A stretch of 64,000 nucleotides of DNA from NCBI RefSeq assembly GCF_014212315.1, contig NZ_JACKXE010000001.1, positions 1,550,001 to 1,614,000 of the forward strand, read 5' to 3'. The position numbers and the translations under genes are program-made. The number at the start of each line of letters is the position of its first letter. The stretch's first letter is position 1. Below are positions 61,256 to 64,000 of the stretch, piece by piece. The stretch comes from Nocardioides luti. GTDB lineage: Bacteria; Actinomycetota; Actinomycetes; Propionibacteriales; Nocardioidaceae. The notes below the pieces were generated by a model, which was not told the DNA's origin, ran no database searches, and saw only the letters and a program-made list of their open reading frames with translations.

Positions 61256-63156
61256 GACCCGGGCCCACCACTGCTCACGAGGTGGACCGAGGCCGCGGGC
61301 CCCTCGCCGGGCAGCACGAGCTCGTCGGCCACGACCCGCGCCGGCGGCCCGACGAGGGTCGTCACCACCGGGTCGGGACCGAGCGCGGCCAGGGGCAGCC
61401 GGACCTCGGGCCCGGCGGCCCGGGTGGCGTGCACGAGGAGTGTCTGGTCCGGGTGCTCGCGCAGGAAGGTCATCGCGTCGCCGTGGGCGTGCAGCCACCG
61501 CAGCCCGCCCCGCCGCAGGGCGACGTGGCGGTGCCGCAGCTCGATCCACTCCCGGTAGGCCGCCAGCGTGGGTGCGTCCCACGACTGCTCGTCGTGCCAG
61601 GGGTACGGCGTCCGCGCGTGCTCGCCGTCGACCGCCGTCAGCCCGATCTCGTCGCCCATGAACACGACCGGCACGCCGGGCATCGTCATCTGCAGGGCCA
61701 GGCCCACGAGATGGCCGGGACGCCCCGCCCCGACGAGGTCGGTGCCGCCGCTGGTCCCGCCGCCGGTCACGGTGCGGAAGCGGGGGGTGTCGTGGGAGTC
61801 CAGGTGGTTGGTGCCGCTCTGCCAGACGGTGAACGGGATCGCCCCGTGCACCTCGCGCATCGTCGCGACCGCCCGCTCGGCAGGCAGCACGGGAATGTCG
61901 ACGGGCAGCCCGAGGTAGTCGAGCCCGTGGGGCAGGCCCGGCCCGTCGGGTGACCCGCCGTTGAGCCAGCACCACAGCGGACGGGTGAAGCCGGCGTAGT
62001 CCATGGTCCCGTGCCAACCGGCGCCCCGGAGGTCGCCGGTGGCGTCGTGGCCGTGCTCGGCGAGCAGCCAGGCGTCGGGCGACTCCGCGGCCATCGTCCG
62101 GCGGGTCGTCGCGGCGACCGCGTGCGCACGGTCCTCGGCGCCGAGCCGGCCGGTCATGTTCGCGACGTCGACGCGCCACCCGTCCAGCCCCCGGCGCAGC
62201 CACCGGGCGACGACGGAGTCGGGGCCGTCGTACAGGCGCCGGGCGAGCTCGGCGGAGGCGTGGTCGAGCTTCGGCAGCGACGCGATCCCGAGCCAGGACG
62301 CGTAGGAGCCGTCCGGCTCGAAGCGGTAGAAGGCGCGCTCGACCGAGGCCGGGTCCGCGGCCGCGGTGCGGAACCAGTCGTGGCGGTCGCCGGTGTGGTT
62401 CGTCGTGAGGTCGCCGACCAGCCGCAGACCGCGCTCGTGGAGCGTGTCCGCCAGCCGCTCGAGCGCCGCGTCGCCGCCGAGCAGGGGGTCGACGCGCTCG
62501 AAGGACACCGCGTCGTAGCGGTGCGTGGAGCCGGCCTCGAAGACCGGGGTGAGGTAGAGCAGCGTCGCGCCGAGGCGCTCGAGGTGGTCGATCCGCGCCG
62601 CGACGCCGTCGAGCGTGCCGCCGTACCACTGGAAGGGGACCTCGGGCCCACGGTGCACGACGGCGTCGTCCCAGGCCACCGGCCGCGCCCACTCCGGCAC
62701 CGGGGCGCCGGTCTCGGTGCGCTCGAAGCGGTCCGGGAACACCTGGTAGGCCACCTGGTCCGCGACCCAGCAGGGCACCCGGTGCTCGGTGCTGATCAGG
62801 AAGTCCCCGGCGTCCGTGACGTCGCGGGCGTGCACCCCGGTCGCGGTCAGCCAGCGGTAGTCGGCCGGGCCGTTCGAGACCAGGAAGCGGTACGACGTCA
62901 CGGGGTTCACCAGCGCGAGCGTCACCGACCACCAGGCACCCGCGTCGTCACCGGCCGCCTGCTCGGCCGGCGTGATCGCCGGCTCCCCGTCGCGCACCGC
63001 CCGGAGCACCACGGCCCGGGCACCGGGGGTGCCGTCGGGCCGGTGCGGCACCCGGACCCGCAGCTCGACCCGCTCCCCCAGCGCCGGCGCCGACGCGCCG
63101 ACGTAGGCCGGCGAGCCGTCGTGGTGCGGGGCGAGCGGGTCGACGTCGTACGTCAT
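61252..63156 (-). CDS. Glycoside hydrolase family 13, cyclomaltodextrinase/alpha-glucosidase-like
   Basis: 634 aa, cytoplasmic. An N-terminal beta domain (to about residue 125) of the neopullulanase type precedes the (beta/alpha)8 barrel. The family-13 residues are the nucleophile Asp330 (DGWRVDVAN), the acid/base Glu367 (LLAEHGH) and the third acid Asp456 (LDSHDTPRF), with the metal/substrate region DLTTNHTGDRH. It likely processes maltodextrin-like sugars. It lies 15 nt downstream of a MalG-type permease gene, so uptake and hydrolysis are one operon. Confidence 0.9.
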   Translation of the reverse strand: MTYDVDPLAPHHDGSPAYVGASAPALGERVELRVRVPHRPDGTPGARAVVLRAVRDGEPAITPAEQAAGDDAGAWWSVTLALVNPVTSYRFLVSNGPADYRWLTATGVHARDVTDAGDFLISTEHRVPCWVADQVAYQVFPDRFERTETGAPVPEWARPVAWDDAVVHRGPEVPFQWYGGTLDGVAARIDHLERLGATLLYLTPVFEAGSTHRYDAVSFERVDPLLGGDAALERLADTLHERGLRLVGDLTTNHTGDRHDWFRTAAADPASVERAFYRFEPDGSYASWLGIASLPKLDHASAELARRLYDGPDSVVARWLRRGLDGWRVDVANMTGRLGAEDRAHAVAATTRRTMAAESPDAWLLAEHGHDATGDLRGAGWHGTMDYAGFTRPLWCWLNGGSPDGPGLPHGLDYLGLPVDIPVLPAERAVATMREVHGAIPFTVWQSGTNHLDSHDTPRFRTVTGGGTSGGTDLVGAGRPGHLVGLALQMTMPGVPVVFMGDEIGLTAVDGEHARTPYPWHDEQSWDAPTLAAYREWIELRHRHVALRRGGLRWLHAHGDAMTFLREHPDQTLLVHATRAAGPEVRLPLAALGPDPVVTTLVGPPARVVADELVLPGEGPAASVHLVSSGGPGS

Positions 63157-63171
63157 CCGCGTCCCACGCGA

Positions 63172-64000
63172 TCAGCCCTTGACGCCACCGGCGGTGATGC
63201 CACCGACGATGAACTTCTGCAGGTAGAGGAAGAGCAGCACGACCGGGATGGCGGTCATGATCGCGCCGGCCGCGAACACGCCGAGGTTGTTGGAGCGGTC
63301 CGCGTCGATGAGGCCGTAGAGACCGGTCGCCAGCGTCTTCTTCGAGGAGTCGCGCAGGAAGATCGAGGCCATCAGGAACTCCGCGATCACGCCGACGAAC
63401 ACCAGCAGCCCGCAGACGGCGAGGATCGGCCGCACCAGCGGCAGGATGATCCGGAAGAAGACCTGCACGTGGCTCGCCCCGTCGATCATCGCGGCCTCGT
63501 CGAGCGACATCGGGATGGTGTCGAAGAAGCCCTTGATCAGCCAGACCTGGCCGAGCGAGCCGCCGCAGAGCATCAGGATGTAGCCGGGCAGGCTGTCCAG
63601 CCCGATGACCGGGATCGCCTCGCCGATCCGGGTGAACATCAGGTAGAGGGCGACCAGGGCCAGGAACTGCGGGAACATCTGGATCAGCAGCAGCGCCAGG
63701 AGGCCACCGCGCCGGCCCGTGAAGCGCATCCGGCTGAACGCGTAGGCCGCCAGCGCGCTGAAGAGCAGCTGGATGACGACGACGCTGACGCACACGACCA
63801 GGCTGTTGCGGGCCCAGGTGAAGAACGGCTGGGTGTTGATCAGCTCGGAGTAGTTCGAGAAGCTGAACGTGCGCGGGATCATCGTCGAGGTGACGACGCT
63901 GCCCAGGGGGTTGAGGGACGCGGACACCAGGTAGGACACCGGGAACAGCGCCCACAGGACCGCGAGCACGCCGACGACGTGGCGCCAGCCGATCTCGCGG
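63172..64000 (-). CDS. Sugar ABC transporter permease, MalG-like, 5' end beyond window
   Basis: At least 276 codons. Reading frame remains open to the right edge; the residues before the GTG at 63969 (REIGWRHVVG) look like a MalG cytoplasmic leader, so the gene probably starts outside. Six membrane helices, with the permease EAA loop EAAMIDGASHVQVFFRIILP that contacts the ATPase. C-terminal FIVGGITAGGVKG is diagnostic for MalG-type maltodextrin permeases. The partner MalF, binding protein and ATPase would be expected outside the window. Confidence 0.9.
   Translation of the reverse strand, partial: REIGWRHVVGVLAVLWALFPVSYLVSASLNPLGSVVTSTMIPRTFSFSNYSELINTQPFFTWARNSLVVCVSVVVIQLLFSALAAYAFSRMRFTGRRGGLLALLLIQMFPQFLALVALYLMFTRIGEAIPVIGLDSLPGYILMLCGGSLGQVWLIKGFFDTIPMSLDEAAMIDGASHVQVFFRIILPLVRPILAVCGLLVFVGVIAEFLMASIFLRDSSKKTLATGLYGLIDADRSNNLGVFAAGAIMTAIPVVLLFLYLQKFIVGGITAGGVKG

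Overview
The window is GC-rich throughout (about 70 percent or more by eye) and has the gene set of an actinobacterium. It carries a vitamin B12-dependent ribonucleotide reductase with NrdR, LexA with Cheo-type SOS boxes, a resuscitation-promoting factor, a Pmt-type protein mannosyltransferase, a probable F420-type PPOX protein, many GTG starts and several candidate leaderless promoters. Gene content and the repeat types resemble Nocardioides or a close relative in the Nocardioidaceae. That placement is inferred from memory, not from a search.

Layout. 1-7.4 kb: transport and metabolism on the minus strand (a cut-off APC permease, an aldehyde dehydrogenase, an MFS exporter, TspO, an EVE-domain protein). 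7.6-11.9 kb: a secreted microprotein, then nrdR-nrdJ behind a pair of NrdR boxes interleaved with DnaA-box-like 9-mers. 11.9-17.2 kb: a GAF/anti-sigma-type ATPase, small genes, then an SOS neighbourhood with a LysM protein, an SDR and lexA. 17.3-26.4 kb: a PAP2 enzyme, two Tat-exported phosphatases, DinG helicase, an SGNH hydrolase, HflX and a P-loop kinase. 26.4-31.7 kb: an SDR, dapF, a PPOX flavoprotein, gamma-glutamyltransferase and miaA. 31.8-34.3 kb: a cluster of small acidic or lysine-rich proteins with a NUDIX hydrolase, then an AbiEi/DUF559-like protein lying between two near-identical long palindromes. 34.3-40.8 kb: miaB, a Tat-exported PHP hydrolase, a hotdog protein, a patatin, and a MarR-tam-VOC divergon. 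40.8-51.3 kb: the housekeeping block ABC-F, ispE, ksgA, rpfB, tatD, hydrolase, rsmI, with a divergent pmt, resembling the mycobacterial order but without metG. 51.3-64 kb: secreted nuclease-like proteins, an SDR, a ZIP transporter, a SNF2 helicase, exported hydrolases, a GH13 glucosidase and a MalG-type sugar permease cut by the right edge.

The most unusual layer is the palindromic repeats. One family (arms GGTCTCGA / TCGACC) occurs between genes and also in frame inside the coding sequences of nrdJ and nrdR. A second set consists of long, nearly perfect palindromes at gene ends, two of which frame the DUF559-like gene. No tRNA, rRNA, CRISPR array, insertion sequence or prophage was recognised.
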